Assembly (NCBI GenBank): GCA_947475845.1
Contig: CANJMO010000012.1
Coordinates: forward strand, 1 to 47,553
Direction: 5' to 3'
Length of the DNA stretch: 47,553 nt
DNA from: Caulobacteraceae bacterium
GTDB lineage: Bacteria; Pseudomonadota; Alphaproteobacteria; Caulobacterales; Caulobacteraceae
Below, in pieces: positions 30,446 to 37,958 of this stretch; the stretch's first letter is position 1, and every line of letters begins with the position of its first letter. The notes beneath the pieces are model-generated. The model saw only the letters and a list, made by a program, of their open reading frames with translations, searched no databases and was not told the origin of the DNA. Position numbers and translations under genes: made by a program.

Positions 30446-31892
30446 GGACGGCCGGCGCCGTTCCGCGGCGACGCCCCTGATCCTCCTGATCGGCGCCCTG
30501 GCGCTGATCCGCCTGCTGGCGGCCGCCTTCATCCCCCTGACCGAGGACGAAGCCTACTATCGCCTGTGGGCCCAGCATCCGGGCCTGGGCTACTACGATC
30601 ACCCGCCGATGATTTCCTGGTGGATCGCCGCCGGCATGCGCCTGGCCGGCGACAGCGCGCTCGGCGTGCGGTTGCTGCCGGTTCTGTCCAGCCTGATGAC
30701 CACCGCCCTGGTCATCGACCTCGGACGGCGCATGGGCGCGGAGCGGACGGGCCTGACCGCCGCCCTGCTCTACAACGCCACTCTGACCGTCGGCGCGGGC
30801 GCCATCCTGGCCATTCCCGACGCGCCGGCCAGCCTGTTCTGGGTAGCGACCCTGTGGGCCATGGTCCGCGCGACCGAGGACCACGACCGCTGGTGGCTGA
30901 TGGCGGGAGCGGCGGCGGGGCTGGCGTGCCTGTCCAAATATTCCGCCCTGTTCCTGGCTCCCGGCGTGATCGCCTGGCTGGCCCTGAGCGTCGATGGCCG
31001 TCGACGCCTGGCCAGCCCGTGGCCGTGGCTGGCGGCCCTGATCGCGGCCGCGGTCTTTTCAGTCAACGTCGCCTGGAACGCCGACCACCACTGGCTGACC
31101 TTCGCCAAGCAGTTCGGTCGGGTCAGCCCCGGACGCTTCACCCCGCGCTATCTCGGTGAGTTCATCGGCGCGCAGTTTGTCCTGCTCAATCCGGCGGTCG
31201 CCATCCTGGCTGGGCTGGGGGCGGCCAAGGCCTGCAAGGCGCGCCAAGGCGTCCCCCTGATGGCCGTGGCCACCAGCATCGCCTTCCTCGCCTATCTGCT
31301 GCTGCACAGCCTGCACGACCGGGTTCAGGCGCACTGGCCGGTCCCGCTCTACCCCGCCGCCGCCCTGCTGGCCGCCTACGCCCTGGAGGGCGCGTCCGGC
31401 TGGCGCGCCGGGCTCGGCCGCTGGGCCCCGGCCGCCATCGGCCTGACCACCATCGCCCTGGCCTACATGGCCCTGCCCTTCAGCCTGCTGGCCAAGGGCG
31501 ATCCCGCGGCCCAATTGCGCGGCTGGCCGCAGTTCGCATCCGGGGTCGATCTGCTGCGCGCGGGCCAGGGCGCAGGCTGGGTCGGGTCGTTGAGCTACGG
31601 CGTCAACGCCCAACTCCTGGCCCAGCGGCGGATCGCCGCGCCCGTTCTGCAGATCAGCGAACGCGACCGCTACCTCGACATGCCCGACACCGCAGCCGAC
31701 CTGGCCAAGCCGGGCCTGCTGGTCGACCTGCTGCGGCGGGTGGACCGCGCCAAGCTGGAAGCCTGTTTCGCCTCGGTGGGGCCGGTGCAGGAGATCTATC
31801 GAGGCTCGGTCCAGGACCCGGACAGCCGCTATGGCGCCGTGCTCGTGTCCGGGCCCAAACTCGACTTGAAAAAGACCGGCTGCCCTAGCTGA
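30417..31892 (+). CDS. ArnT/GT39-type integral membrane glycosyltransferase
   Basis: 491 aa from ATG 30417, overlapping the previous gene by 29 bases. It is a polytopic GT-C protein. The first periplasmic loop has the acidic motif TEDEAYYRLWAQHPGLGYYDHPPMI (Glu43-Asp44-Glu45), typical of PMT/ArnT enzymes that take sugars from polyprenyl-phosphate donors. About eleven hydrophobic helices follow to about residue 375, then a roughly 110-residue soluble C-terminal domain. With the upstream DPM-like gene it forms a plausible two-step system for modifying lipid A, polysaccharide or protein; the acceptor is unknown. Confidence 0.92.
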   Translation: MSPPRSPSGEDGRRRSAATPLILLIGALALIRLLAAAFIPLTEDEAYYRLWAQHPGLGYYDHPPMISWWIAAGMRLAGDSALGVRLLPVLSSLMTTALVIDLGRRMGAERTGLTAALLYNATLTVGAGAILAIPDAPASLFWVATLWAMVRATEDHDRWWLMAGAAAGLACLSKYSALFLAPGVIAWLALSVDGRRRLASPWPWLAALIAAAVFSVNVAWNADHHWLTFAKQFGRVSPGRFTPRYLGEFIGAQFVLLNPAVAILAGLGAAKACKARQGVPLMAVATSIAFLAYLLLHSLHDRVQAHWPVPLYPAAALLAAYALEGASGWRAGLGRWAPAAIGLTTIALAYMALPFSLLAKGDPAAQLRGWPQFASGVDLLRAGQGAGWVGSLSYGVNAQLLAQRRIAAPVLQISERDRYLDMPDTAADLAKPGLLVDLLRRVDRAKLEACFASVGPVQEIYRGSVQDPDSRYGAVLVSGPKLDLKKTGCPS

Positions 31893-31949
31893 AAACCCGA
31901 CATCGACAACGCCGCGTTAACCCTAGTGCAAGGGGCTCACGCCAAGCTG

Positions 31950-31976
31950 TCCTGGCGTCTCTATGGACGCCAGGAG
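31950..31976 (+). promoter_or_regulatory. Perfect 10-bp hairpin covering an ATG and a Shine-Dalgarno
   Basis: TCCTGGCGTC (31950-31959) pairs exactly with GACGCCAGGA (31966-31975). The six-base loop TCTATG contains the ATG at 31963. The 3' arm runs into AGGAG (31972-31976), seven bases before an in-frame TTG at 31984. If translation starts at the TTG, the hairpin hides its ribosome site. No T-tract follows, so it is a poor intrinsic terminator. Confidence 0.55.
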
Positions 31977-32262
31977 TCTCGCCTTGGTCGCAGCCGCCAG
32001 ATTACCCGCCGCTCGCCACGGGTTTGTGGAAGCCGCGTCCTGGCCGGCGGACATCTCCGATCCCGCGATCCTTGAAACCGGCGCCCTACTGACGGCCGGC
32101 GGCGACAGCCGCATCGAACTGGACGAAACGTCCGGGGTGAACCGCTACGGCTGCGCCCCGGCGCCCGACCCAGAGATCGCGCCTTACGGTTCGTCCACCG
32201 CCTCGACTATTTCCCCCGCCGCCTTCGCCGCCGCGCTCAGCATCACATGCTGGCCGAGGTAG
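31963..32262 (+). pseudogene. Truncated 5' part of an unrecognised gene
   Basis: The frame opens at ATG 31963 (or TTG 31984). It reads as credible protein through ETGALLTAGGDSRIELDETS, GVNRYGCAPAPDPEIAPYGS and STASTIS, about 84 residues to 32214. It then enters DNA whose other strand encodes the start of an ABC permease, and ends 16 codons later. I do not recognise the family. The compact motifs (GGDSRI, NRYGC.P.P, SSTASTIS) look like the N-terminus of a longer enzyme. I infer that the 3' part was lost in a deletion. Confidence 0.55.
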
Positions 32263-32306
32263 TTCGGCAGCAGCTTCCAGGCGGCGGCGACCTGCGGACT
32301 ATTCAT
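32184..32306 (-). pseudogene. Truncated osmoprotectant-type ABC permease, first ~27 codons
   Basis: It begins at ATG 32306, overlapping the ATPase stop by eight bases (ATGAATAG), the normal coupling in such operons. The product is 40 aa: MNSPQVAAAWKLLPNYLGQH, then VMLSAAA, followed by a hydrophilic, unrelated KAAGEIVEAVDEP and a stop. The first part matches the start of glycine-betaine/choline-type (OpuB/YehW-like) permeases, where a TM helix should continue. The permease is missing from about codon 28. The break coincides with the end of the plus-strand remnant at about 32214-32225. Confidence 0.65.
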
Positions 32307-33075
32307 GCGGCTTGGCCATCAGGGCGGAGACGCGGTCGGCCTGTTGTTTCGGGGTGGCCATCAGGGCGGCGACATCGGGGTCGGCGGCGCCGGCCAGCAG
32401 GTTGCGCGGCGTGTCGTCGGCCAGCACCCGCCCGCCCTTCATCACCACGATACGGTCGGCCAGCAGCACGGCTTCGGACACGTCATGCGTGACCATCACC
32501 GTGGTCAGGCCCAGGCGGTCGTGCAGGGCGCGGTAGGCGTCGCCAAGCTCGATGCGGGTGACAGGATCTAGCGCGCCGAACGGCTCGTCCATCAGCATCA
32601 GTTTCGGCTTGGCGGCCAGGGCGCGGGCCACCCCCACGCGCTGGCGCTCGCCGCCAGACAGAGCCGCGGGAAAGCGCGCGCCATAGGCCTGCGGCAGGGC
32701 GACCAGATGGAGCAACTCGGCGGTGCGCTTGGCGATATCGTACGCAGACCAGCCCAACAGGCGCGGCGTGACCGCGATGTTCTCGGCCACGGTCAGATGC
32801 GGGAACAGCCCGACGCCCTGGAATACATAGCCGATACTCCGGCGCAGCAGCGGGCCTGGCCGATCGCGCACCGACTTGCCGTCCAGGCGCACTTCGCCCT
32901 TATCTGGGTCGATCAGGCGGTTGATGGTCTTGAGGGTGGTGGTCTTGCCGGACCCCGAGGTCCCGACCAGGGCCACGAACTCGCCCGCCGCGATGCTCAT
33001 GCTGACATCGGTCAGGGCCGCGCCGCCGGGGTAGGCCTTGCTGACCTTGTCGATCGCGATCATGGGTGCGGCCAT
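32299..33075 (-). CDS. ABC transporter ATPase, osmoprotectant (OpuCA/YehX-like) type
   Basis: 258 aa. It has Walker A GTSGSGKTT (38-46), Q-loop YVFQGVG (Gln86), signature LSGGERQ (139-145), Walker B LMLMDEP (159-165) and the H-loop VTHDVSEA. The segment TTLKTINRLIDPDKGEVRLDGK is characteristic of the glycine-betaine/carnitine/choline ATPases. Its usual next gene, the permease, survives only as a 40-codon remnant, and no substrate-binding protein is nearby. Unless it works with a permease encoded elsewhere, it is an orphan. Confidence 0.93.
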   Translation of the reverse strand: MAAPMIAIDKVSKAYPGGAALTDVSMSIAAGEFVALVGTSGSGKTTTLKTINRLIDPDKGEVRLDGKSVRDRPGPLLRRSIGYVFQGVGLFPHLTVAENIAVTPRLLGWSAYDIAKRTAELLHLVALPQAYGARFPAALSGGERQRVGVARALAAKPKLMLMDEPFGALDPVTRIELGDAYRALHDRLGLTTVMVTHDVSEAVLLADRIVVMKGGRVLADDTPRNLLAGAADPDVAALMATPKQQADRVSALMAKPHE

Positions 33076-33150
33076 GCCGTCAGGCTAGGCCATTTGCGGC
33101 GCATCCCCAACCGCCGTCGAACAGCGGTTGGAGAGCATCGGTCGATAGTT

Positions 33151-33384
33151 TTAGTTGGCCTTGGTCCAGCGGCGCTCGGCTTCGTCGCGGTCGAGGTTCA
33201 GGTGAACCTTCTCATCGATGTAGTCGACCCAGCTGAGCGGGATCAGGTGATGCTTGCCCATGGCCTGCAGGTCCATCTTGGCCAGCTCGATCTCGGAGCC
33301 GCGCACATGGTCCACGCGGCCGACGTGCTTGCCGTCCGAGCTGAGGACTTCCATGTGCTCGGTGATCTGGGAGGATTCGATCAT
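33151..33384 (-). CDS. DUF2171 protein
   Basis: 77 aa from ATG 33384 (MIESSQITEHMEVLSSDGKH). An in-frame start at 33414 would add ten residues. The sequence VGRVDHVRGSEIELAKMD, then HHLIPLSWVDYIDEKVHL, is the compact beta-barrel (PRC-barrel-like) pattern of DUF2171. Function is unknown. It is probably cytosolic, since no signal peptide is visible. It stands alone between the ABC ATPase gene and the divergent DUF4169 gene. Confidence 0.88.
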   Translation of the reverse strand: MIESSQITEHMEVLSSDGKHVGRVDHVRGSEIELAKMDLQAMGKHHLIPLSWVDYIDEKVHLNLDRDEAERRWTKAN

Positions 33385-33510
33385 GGTCTTGTCTCGATTG
33401 GTTACGCCCGCCAATCGCGGGAGATGCTCCTACAACTGAAAAAGCAGCTTGGCCGTTGCACTCTATCTGCACCCCTGGCCCGTTTATCGGTTCGGCGTTA
33501 GGCTTGGGCC

Positions 33511-33699
33511 ATGGCCGGCAACGTCATCAACCTGAGCAAAGCCCGCAAGGCGCGCGACAAGGCGGCCAAGCAAACTCAGGCCGCCCATAACCGCGCCGGT
33601 TTCGGCCGCACCAAGGGCGAGAAGGCGCACGGCATCTCCCTGGCGGAGAAGGTCAAGCGTGTGCTGGACGACGCCAAGCGCGACCGCGACCCCAAATAA
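33511..33699 (+). CDS. DUF4169 small basic protein
   Basis: 62 aa. MAGNVINLSKARKARDKAAK, a strongly basic helix, is followed by AAHNRAGFGRTKGEK and a basic tail. This is the DUF4169 pattern of alphaproteobacteria. Function is unknown; the charge and short length suggest nucleic-acid or ribosome association (inference). The stop TAA is followed immediately by the GTG start of the ribbon-helix-helix gene (TAAGGTG), which suggests coupled translation. Confidence 0.88.
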   Translation: MAGNVINLSKARKARDKAAKQTQAAHNRAGFGRTKGEKAHGISLAEKVKRVLDDAKRDRDPK

Positions 33700-33700
33700 G

Positions 33701-33922
33701 GTGGCCGGCCTTTCCAAGCGTTCCCTGCTGCTGGCCGGCCACGCCACTTCCCTGGCGCTGGAGCCGCCGTTCTGGGCGGTGATGGAGCGGATCGCCGCGG
33801 CCGAGGGCGTCAGCCTGCCGGCCCTGCTGGTGCAGATCGACGCCCAGCGCGGCGCCGCCTCCCTGGCATCGGCCTGCCGCGTGCGGGCGCTGCAATGGGT
33901 CGCCGCCAACCCGGCGGACTGA
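33701..33922 (+). CDS. Ribbon-helix-helix domain protein
   Basis: 73 aa from GTG 33701. KRSLLLAGHATSLALEPPFW, then AVMERIAAAEGVSLPALLVQ, matches the RHH_4 type: a beta-strand followed by two helices that dimerise and bind DNA. Proteins of this type are widespread next to DUF4169 in alphaproteobacteria. The target is unknown. No toxin-like partner is visible, so I do not call it an antitoxin. Confidence 0.88.
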   Translation: MAGLSKRSLLLAGHATSLALEPPFWAVMERIAAAEGVSLPALLVQIDAQRGAASLASACRVRALQWVAANPAD

Positions 33923-34022
33923 CAAGGGACGGTTCCGTTCGGGCCGTAGCGCGCTTATATCCAGGCCCGCTTGTGCTACATTCGTTCTCATCCGCCCGCG
34001 TCCCAGTGATTCAGGAATTGCC

Positions 34023-36359
34023 TTGTCCGACCCCGAAGTCCCCGCCGTCCGCATCAGCGACCTGGCCCGGCCGCAAGGCCCGCGCGTCTCAGGCTACCTG
34101 GACGGCCTGAATCCCGAGCAGCGCCGCGCGGTCGAGGCGACCGAGGGCCCGGTGCTGGTCCTAGCGGGCGCCGGCACCGGCAAGACCCGCGTGCTGACCA
34201 CCCGGCTGGCCCACATCCTCAACCAGGGCAAGGCGCGGCCGTGGGAGCTGCTGGTGGTCACCTTCACCAACAAGGCCGCGCGCGAGATGCGCGAGCGGAT
34301 CACCCACCTGATCGGGCCCGAGGCCGAGGGCCTGCGCTGGCTGGGCACCTTCCACTCCGTCGCCGCCCAGATCCTGCGCCGCCATGCGGAACTGGTGGGT
34401 CTGAAGTCCAGCTTCACAATCCTCGACGACGACGATCAGGAGCGCCTGATCAAGCAACTGCTGGCGGCCGAGAACATCGACTCCAAGCGCTGGCCGTCGC
34501 GCATGCTGGCCGGGCTGATCGACCAGTGGAAGAACCGCGGCTGGACCCCGGACAAACTGCCCGCCGTCGAGAGCGCCGCCTTCGCCAACAACCGCGGGCA
34601 GGCCCTGTACAAGATGTACCAGGACCGCATGCGCGTGCTGAACGCCTGCGATTTCGGCGACCTGCTGCTGCACAACCTGACGATCTTCACCCAGCATCCC
34701 GACGTGCTGGCAGATTTCCACAACCGCTTCCGCTACATCCTGGTGGACGAATACCAGGACACCAACGTCGCCCAGTATCTGTGGCTGCGTCTGCTGGCCC
34801 AGCACCGCCAGAATGTCTGCTGCGTGGGCGACGACGACCAGTCGATCTACGGCTGGCGCGGGGCCGAGGTGGACAACATCCTGCGTTTCGAGCGCGACTT
34901 TCCGGGCGCCGAGGTGATCCGGCTGGAGCGCAACTACCGTTCGACCGAACACATCCTCGGGGCCGCCTCGGGGCTGATCAAGGCCAACAAGGGACGCCTG
35001 GGCAAGACCTTGTGGACGCAGGACAAGGGCGGCGAGAAGGTCCAGGTGCGCGGCGTCTGGGACGGCGAGGCCGAGAGCCGGCTGATCGCCGAGGAGATCG
35101 AGCGCTACAAGCGCAAGGACGGCCACAAGTACCGCGACATCGCCATCCTGGTGCGCGCCTCGTTCCAGATGCGCGCCTTCGAAGAGCGCTTCGTGATGGA
35201 GGCGATCCCCTACACCGTGGTCGGCGGCCCGCGCTTCTTCGAGCGCGCCGAAATCCGCGACGCCCACGCCTATCTGCGGCTGATCCAGTCCGAAGACGAC
35301 GACCTGGCCTTCGAGCGCATCGTCAACACGCCCAAGCGCGGCATCGGCGACACCACGGTGTCGAAAATCCTGCAGATCGCGCGGGGCGCCAATCTGTCGG
35401 CGGCGCTGGCCTCGCACGGTATCGTTAATTCCGACGAGCTGGCCGCGCGCACCCGCACGGCCCTGTCGAACTTCCTGCGCGACCTGGACCGCTGGCGGAA
35501 GCTGGGCGAAGTGACGCCCCACGCCCAGTTGCTGGAAACCATCCTGGAGGAGAGCGGCTACACCGACGCGCTCAAAGCCGACAAGGGCCCTACCAGCCAG
35601 ACCCGCCTGGAGAACCTCAAGGAGCTGGTCCAGTCGATGGCCCAGTTCGAGGACCTGCAATCCTACCTCGAGCACGTCTCCCTGGTGATGGACCTGGACC
35701 GCGGTCCCGGCGGCGACGCGGTGCAGATCATGACCCTGCACTCGGCCAAGGGGCTGGAGTTCCCGCTGGTGTTCCTGCCCGGCTGGGAGGAAGGGATGTT
35801 CCCCTCGCAGCGCTCGATGGACGAGAAGGGCGAGAAGGGCCTGGAGGAAGAGCGCCGCCTGGCCTACGTCGGCATCACCCGCGCCAAGAGCGAGGCGCGC
35901 CTGTCGTTCGTCGCCAACCGCCAGGTCTACGGCCGCTGGACCAGCCAACTGCCCAGCCGCTTCATCGACGAACTGCCCCTGGCCCACGTCGAGGCGGCGT
36001 CGGAGACCGGCTACTACGGCGGCGGTCCCGGCATGCAACAGACGGCCTCGCGCTGGGAAGAATCCAGCTTCGGCGGCGCGGGTTACACCTCGCCCGGCTG
36101 GCAGCGAGCCCAGCAGCGCACCGCCGCGCGCACCGGCTTTTCCGAGCCCTCGCGCACCCGCACCCAGCCGATCGAGGGCGAGGGCCGGCTGGTGGCGATC
36201 TCCGAACCCGCCGCCTCCAGCTATACGCGCGGCGAGCGCGTGTTCCACATCAAGTTCGGCTACGGCCAGGTGGTGGGGGTCGAGGGCAACAAACTGACCG
36301 TCGCCTTCGACAAGGCCGGCGAGAAGAAGGTCATCGACAGCTTCGTCGAACGGGCCTGA
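34023..36359 (+). CDS. uvrD: ATP-dependent DNA helicase UvrD/PcrA
   Basis: 778 aa starting at TTG 34023. It is a superfamily 1A 3'-5' helicase in nucleotide-excision and mismatch repair. It has the Q motif LNPEQRRAVEA, motif I AGAGTGKT (about 48-55), Ia VTFTNKAAREM, II VDEYQDTN (about 241-248), III GDDDQSIYGWRGA, IV RLERNYRST, V TLHSAKGLEFPLVF and VI EERRLAYVGITRAK. The roughly 130-residue tail after motif VI ends in a Tudor-like segment ERVFHIKFGYGQVVGVEGNK, as in PcrA/UvrD, which binds RNA polymerase. All catalytic motifs are intact. Confidence 0.96.
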   Translation: MSDPEVPAVRISDLARPQGPRVSGYLDGLNPEQRRAVEATEGPVLVLAGAGTGKTRVLTTRLAHILNQGKARPWELLVVTFTNKAAREMRERITHLIGPEAEGLRWLGTFHSVAAQILRRHAELVGLKSSFTILDDDDQERLIKQLLAAENIDSKRWPSRMLAGLIDQWKNRGWTPDKLPAVESAAFANNRGQALYKMYQDRMRVLNACDFGDLLLHNLTIFTQHPDVLADFHNRFRYILVDEYQDTNVAQYLWLRLLAQHRQNVCCVGDDDQSIYGWRGAEVDNILRFERDFPGAEVIRLERNYRSTEHILGAASGLIKANKGRLGKTLWTQDKGGEKVQVRGVWDGEAESRLIAEEIERYKRKDGHKYRDIAILVRASFQMRAFEERFVMEAIPYTVVGGPRFFERAEIRDAHAYLRLIQSEDDDLAFERIVNTPKRGIGDTTVSKILQIARGANLSAALASHGIVNSDELAARTRTALSNFLRDLDRWRKLGEVTPHAQLLETILEESGYTDALKADKGPTSQTRLENLKELVQSMAQFEDLQSYLEHVSLVMDLDRGPGGDAVQIMTLHSAKGLEFPLVFLPGWEEGMFPSQRSMDEKGEKGLEEERRLAYVGITRAKSEARLSFVANRQVYGRWTSQLPSRFIDELPLAHVEAASETGYYGGGPGMQQTASRWEESSFGGAGYTSPGWQRAQQRTAARTGFSEPSRTRTQPIEGEGRLVAISEPAASSYTRGERVFHIKFGYGQVVGVEGNKLTVAFDKAGEKKVIDSFVERA

Positions 36360-36434
36360 ACATTTTTGGAATAATACCGCTCAAGCTCGAACCGTTTGCG
36401 GGCTGGTGCGCTCTGTCTACGCATGGAGCGCATG

Positions 36435-36890
36435 ATGAAGCCGTCCCTATTCTACGGAACAGCAGTATCCGCCGTCATCGGTCTGGCCCTTGGATTGGGC
36501 CTGCATAGCGAGTGGCAGTCGCATGAGGGCGGGCCGCAGGTTCTGGTCGCTTCAGCGGCCGCCGCCGAACTGGCGCGGGTGCGTGACGGCAACGACATCA
36601 TCGAAACGTCTGAGACAGCCGACACGACGTCAGGCTTTGCCGACATCAGCTGGCTCGACACCGGCCAGGGACCCGCCGACTCCCTGCCGGTGGTGCGCCT
36701 GACCCGCATGGGCGGCGCGCCGCGCCCTGCGGCGACGGAGGTCGAGCGCGTCGACGCCGACACCGCCTCCAAAGAGACCACCTCGGTCACCACGGTCGGC
36801 GACTTCAAGGACGACGCCCCGAGCGGACCGCGCATTCCCGCCGGTTCCTATGTGCCGGCCTCCTACACCCCCGGCGACGCCGCCTTCTGA
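36435..36890 (+). CDS. Membrane-anchored or secreted protein of unknown function
   Basis: 151 aa from ATG 36435, six bases after GGAG. In-frame ATGs at 36432 and 36423 and a GTG at 36396 are alternatives. Residues 1-22 (MKPSLFYGTAVSAVIGLALG) are an uncleaved anchor or signal sequence. The rest is Thr/Ser/Asp-rich and probably disordered: VRDGNDIIETSETADTTSGF, then SWLDTGQGPADSLPVVRLTR and a Pro-rich end. No domain is recognisable. It lies between uvrD and prmA in the same direction. Confidence 0.72.
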   Translation: MKPSLFYGTAVSAVIGLALGLGLHSEWQSHEGGPQVLVASAAAAELARVRDGNDIIETSETADTTSGFADISWLDTGQGPADSLPVVRLTRMGGAPRPAATEVERVDADTASKETTSVTTVGDFKDDAPSGPRIPAGSYVPASYTPGDAAF

Positions 36891-36934
36891 TCGCGGCGCT
36901 CGCCTTTCGCGCCTCCGCTTGCTAAGGCCCGGCC

Positions 36935-37798
36935 ATGAGCCAGCAAGCTTTCCAGATCATCGCCCGCGGCCCGCGCGCCGACGCCCAGACCGCCGCCGAG
37001 GCGGTGGACGCCGACATCCTGCTGGAGGGCGCTACCTATTCGATCCTCGAGGAAGACGAGGACAAGGGCCTCTGGCGCATCGACGCCTTCCCGACCAGCG
37101 ACGACGAGGCCGCGCGCTTCCAGGCCGTCCTGGCCGATTTCCCCGCCCTGAAAGTGACCCGCGAAGTCCTGGCCGACGCCGACTGGCTGGCCATGGCGCT
37201 GTCGGGCCTGCCGCCGGTCAAGGCCGGGCGCTTCTTCGTGTTCGGCGTGCACGACCGCGGCCGCGCGCCGGTCAACGCCGTCAACCTGCGGATCGAGGCG
37301 GGCGCCGCCTTCGGCACCGGCCACCATGGCACCACAGTCGGCTGCCTGCTGGCCTACGACCGCCTGCTCAAGGCCCATAGCTACAAGAAGGTGCTCGACG
37401 TCGGCGCCGGCACCGGCGTCCTGGCCATCGCCGCCGCGCGCACCGGCTCGCAGCTGGCGGTCGGCACCGACATCGACGCCGTGTCCGTGCGCATCTCCAA
37501 GGAGAATGCCGAGATCAACAGCGCCAACGCCCGCTTCGTCCACGCCTCCGGCCTGCGCCACCAGCTGGTGGCCCGCCACGCGCCCTACGACCTGGTGTTC
37601 GCCAATATCCTCGCGCGTCCCCTGATCGGCCTGTCGCAAGACATCAAGGGCGCGCTGAAGCCCGGCGGGGTCGCCATCCTGTCCGGCCTGCTGCGCACCC
37701 AGGAACGGGCGGTGAAAGCCGCCTACCTGTCGCGCGGTTTCCGCGTGATGTTCGCCATCCGCCGCGACGCCTGGGTGGCGCTGGTGCTTAAGCGCTAA
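36935..37798 (+). CDS. prmA: Ribosomal protein L11 methyltransferase
   Basis: 287 aa, the normal length. It trimethylates L11 using S-adenosylmethionine. The N-terminal substrate-recognition region (to about 115) is followed by [17 protein letters not shown], the SAM motif [16 protein letters not shown] (about 152-167), and the motif [11 protein letters not shown] (N-I-L-A, about 222-232). The end is [11 protein letters not shown]. The start is ATG 36935. Confidence 0.95.
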   Translation: MSQQAFQIIARGPRADAQTAAEAVDADILLEGATYSILEEDEDKGLWRIDAFPTSDDEAARFQAVLADFPALKVTREVLADADWLAMALSGLPPVKAGRFFVFGVHDRGRAPVNAVNLRIEAGAAFGTGHHGTTVGCLLAYDRLLKAHSYKKVLDVGAGTGVLAIAAARTGSQLAVGTDIDAVSVRISKENAEINSANARFVHASGLRHQLVARHAPYDLVFANILARPLIGLSQDIKGALKPGGVAILSGLLRTQERAVKAAYLSRGFRVMFAIRRDAWVALVLKR

Positions 37799-37802
37799 AA
37801 AC

Positions 37803-37901
37803 CGTCATCCCCCGACTTGATCGGGGGACCAAAGGTCGAGGCCAGGACTTTCAAGTCGCTTGGGTCCCCCGGTACGCCCTGCGGGCGTCCGTGGGATGAC
37901 G
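37803..37901. repeat. REP-like compound palindrome after prmA
   Basis: About 99 bases framed by CGTCATCCC (37803-37811) and its exact complement GGGATGACG (37893-37901). Inside are hairpin CCCCCGA-CTTGA-TCGGGGG (37809-37827) and hairpin ACGCCC-TGC-GGGCGT (37874-37888). Elements with GTCATCCCCCGACTTGATCG-type arms are common dispersed intergenic repeats in alphaproteobacteria (from memory). It fills nearly all the gap between prmA and the aminopeptidase gene. Confidence 0.8.
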
Positions 37902-37958
37902 TGGGAGAGATGGGATGCGGCCTTTGCATCCGTGCCCACGCGCGCCTAAATCTCTCTC

